Source of the DNA: an uncultured Paracoccaceae bacterium
GTDB lineage: Bacteria; Pseudomonadota; Alphaproteobacteria; Rhodobacterales; Rhodobacteraceae
Reading direction: 5' to 3'
DNA length: 5,286 nt
Assembly (NCBI GenBank): GCA_937900975.1
Contig: CALCPC010000279.1
Span: 1-5,286, forward strand
In this document: piece by piece, positions 4,754 to 5,286 of the stretch
How positions within the stretch are numbered: position 1 is the first letter of the stretch
Layout of the letters: every line of letters starts with the position of its first letter
Notes under the pieces: model-generated
Seen by the model: only the letters and a program-made list of their open reading frames with translations
Databases searched by the model: none
What the model was told of the DNA's origin: nothing
Position numbers and translations under genes: made by a program

Positions 4754-5286
4754 ATGACGCGAAGCGCAATCCACGAGATGACCCTGGCGGATGAGGCCGA
4801 AATCGTTCGGGGCCTGGCTGGCGCCACCGCGCTTGACACCGACGCGCGGGCGCGGATTTCGGACCGGGCGGCGGGGCTGGTGCGGGATGTGCGCAACTCG
4901 GGCAAAATCGGCATGATGGAAGCACTGCTCGCCGAATACGGTCTCTCAACCGAGGAGGGCGTCGCGCTGATGTGCTTGGCAGAGGCGATGCTGCGGGTGC
5001 CCGATGCGCCGACGGTCGACGCGCTGATCAAGGACAAGATTACGCCGCATGATTGGGGCGCGCATTTGGGCGATTCGGGCTCCATCCTCGTGAACGCCTC
5101 GACCTGGGGGTTGATGCTGACGGGCCGGGTGTTGGGGGAAGAAACGGGCGTTGTCGGCGTGCTTCAGGGCCTGGTCCGAAGGCTGGGGGAACCCGTAATC
5201 CGCAAGGCGGTCGGCCAGGCCATGGCCGAGATGGGCGCGCAATTCGTCCTTGGCCGCTCGATTGAAGAGGCGATGAGCCGCGGCCG
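4754..5286 (+). CDS. putA: Bifunctional proline dehydrogenase / L-glutamate gamma-semialdehyde dehydrogenase, N-terminal part
   Basis: The reading frame runs off the right edge after 177 full codons. PutA oxidises proline to pyrroline-5-carboxylate with FAD, passing electrons to the membrane quinone pool, then oxidises the semialdehyde to glutamate with NAD, so proline serves as carbon and nitrogen source. The visible part matches the region before the proline dehydrogenase barrel: STEEGVALMCLAEAMLRVPD (65-84), LIKDKI (91-96), a Trp-x-x-His (101-104), VNASTWGLMLTG (113-124), GEPVIRKAVGQAM (145-157) and MGAQFVLG (160-167). Both catalytic domains lie outside the window. The N-terminus starts directly with the arm and alpha-domain region. 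There is no ribbon-helix-helix DNA-binding domain of the E. coli type, so this PutA should not repress its own gene. The start is set by AAGGAGG five bases upstream. The gene is preceded by the long gene-poor interval and has no visible operon partner. Confidence 0.95.
   Translation, partial: MTRSAIHEMTLADEAEIVRGLAGATALDTDARARISDRAAGLVRDVRNSGKIGMMEALLAEYGLSTEEGVALMCLAEAMLRVPDAPTVDALIKDKITPHDWGAHLGDSGSILVNASTWGLMLTGRVLGEETGVVGVLQGLVRRLGEPVIRKAVGQAMAEMGAQFVLGRSIEEAMSRG

Noticed and set aside
4276..5085. Minus-strand open frame of 269 codons opposite the start of putA
   Set aside because: It overlaps the well-supported putA start in antisense, and its Ser/Arg/Pro-rich product matches nothing I know.

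Overview
This is a high-GC window whose genes point to an alphaproteobacterium, most likely of the Rhodobacterales. The evidence is a subclass I ferredoxin-NADP reductase ending in AFVD, a RhlE-type DEAD-box helicase with a very long Ala/Pro/Lys/Asp tail, and a PutA that starts without the N-terminal ribbon-helix-helix domain of the enterobacterial protein. The assignment is inferred from family resemblance only.

Layout. Bases 1-91 hold a three-tier nested inverted repeat. The minus-strand gene fpr (130-921) follows. Divergent from it, across a 263-base gap, is a plus-strand DEAD-box RNA helicase of the RhlE group (1185-3467). The gap carries a good sigma70-type promoter for the helicase (TTGACG, 17 bases, TATAGC), a pair of 11-base direct repeats, and a leader of about 85 bases that can fold into a nested hairpin just upstream of the helicase start codon. 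The helicase has a complete catalytic core of about 380 residues and a disordered-looking tail of similar length. The tail contains an 8/9-residue tandem repeat.

Bases 3468-4753 contain no convincing intact gene. They hold a GC-rich nested hairpin after the helicase, a lower-GC stretch, a minus-strand patch that looks like a decayed reading frame with one frameshift (about 3838-4277), and several GC-rich hairpins. The window ends inside putA (4754 to the right edge), which has a strong AAGGAGG ribosome-binding site. Its product is the bifunctional proline dehydrogenase / glutamate-semialdehyde dehydrogenase.

The three genes belong to different processes: redox and iron-sulfur electron supply, RNA remodelling, and proline catabolism. 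They do not form one operon. No phage, CRISPR, tRNA, rRNA or insertion sequence was recognised. I found no clear new multi-gene system. The most promising unusual signals are the structured helicase leader with two competing folds, the operator-like repeats between fpr and the helicase, and the coding-like remnant upstream of putA.
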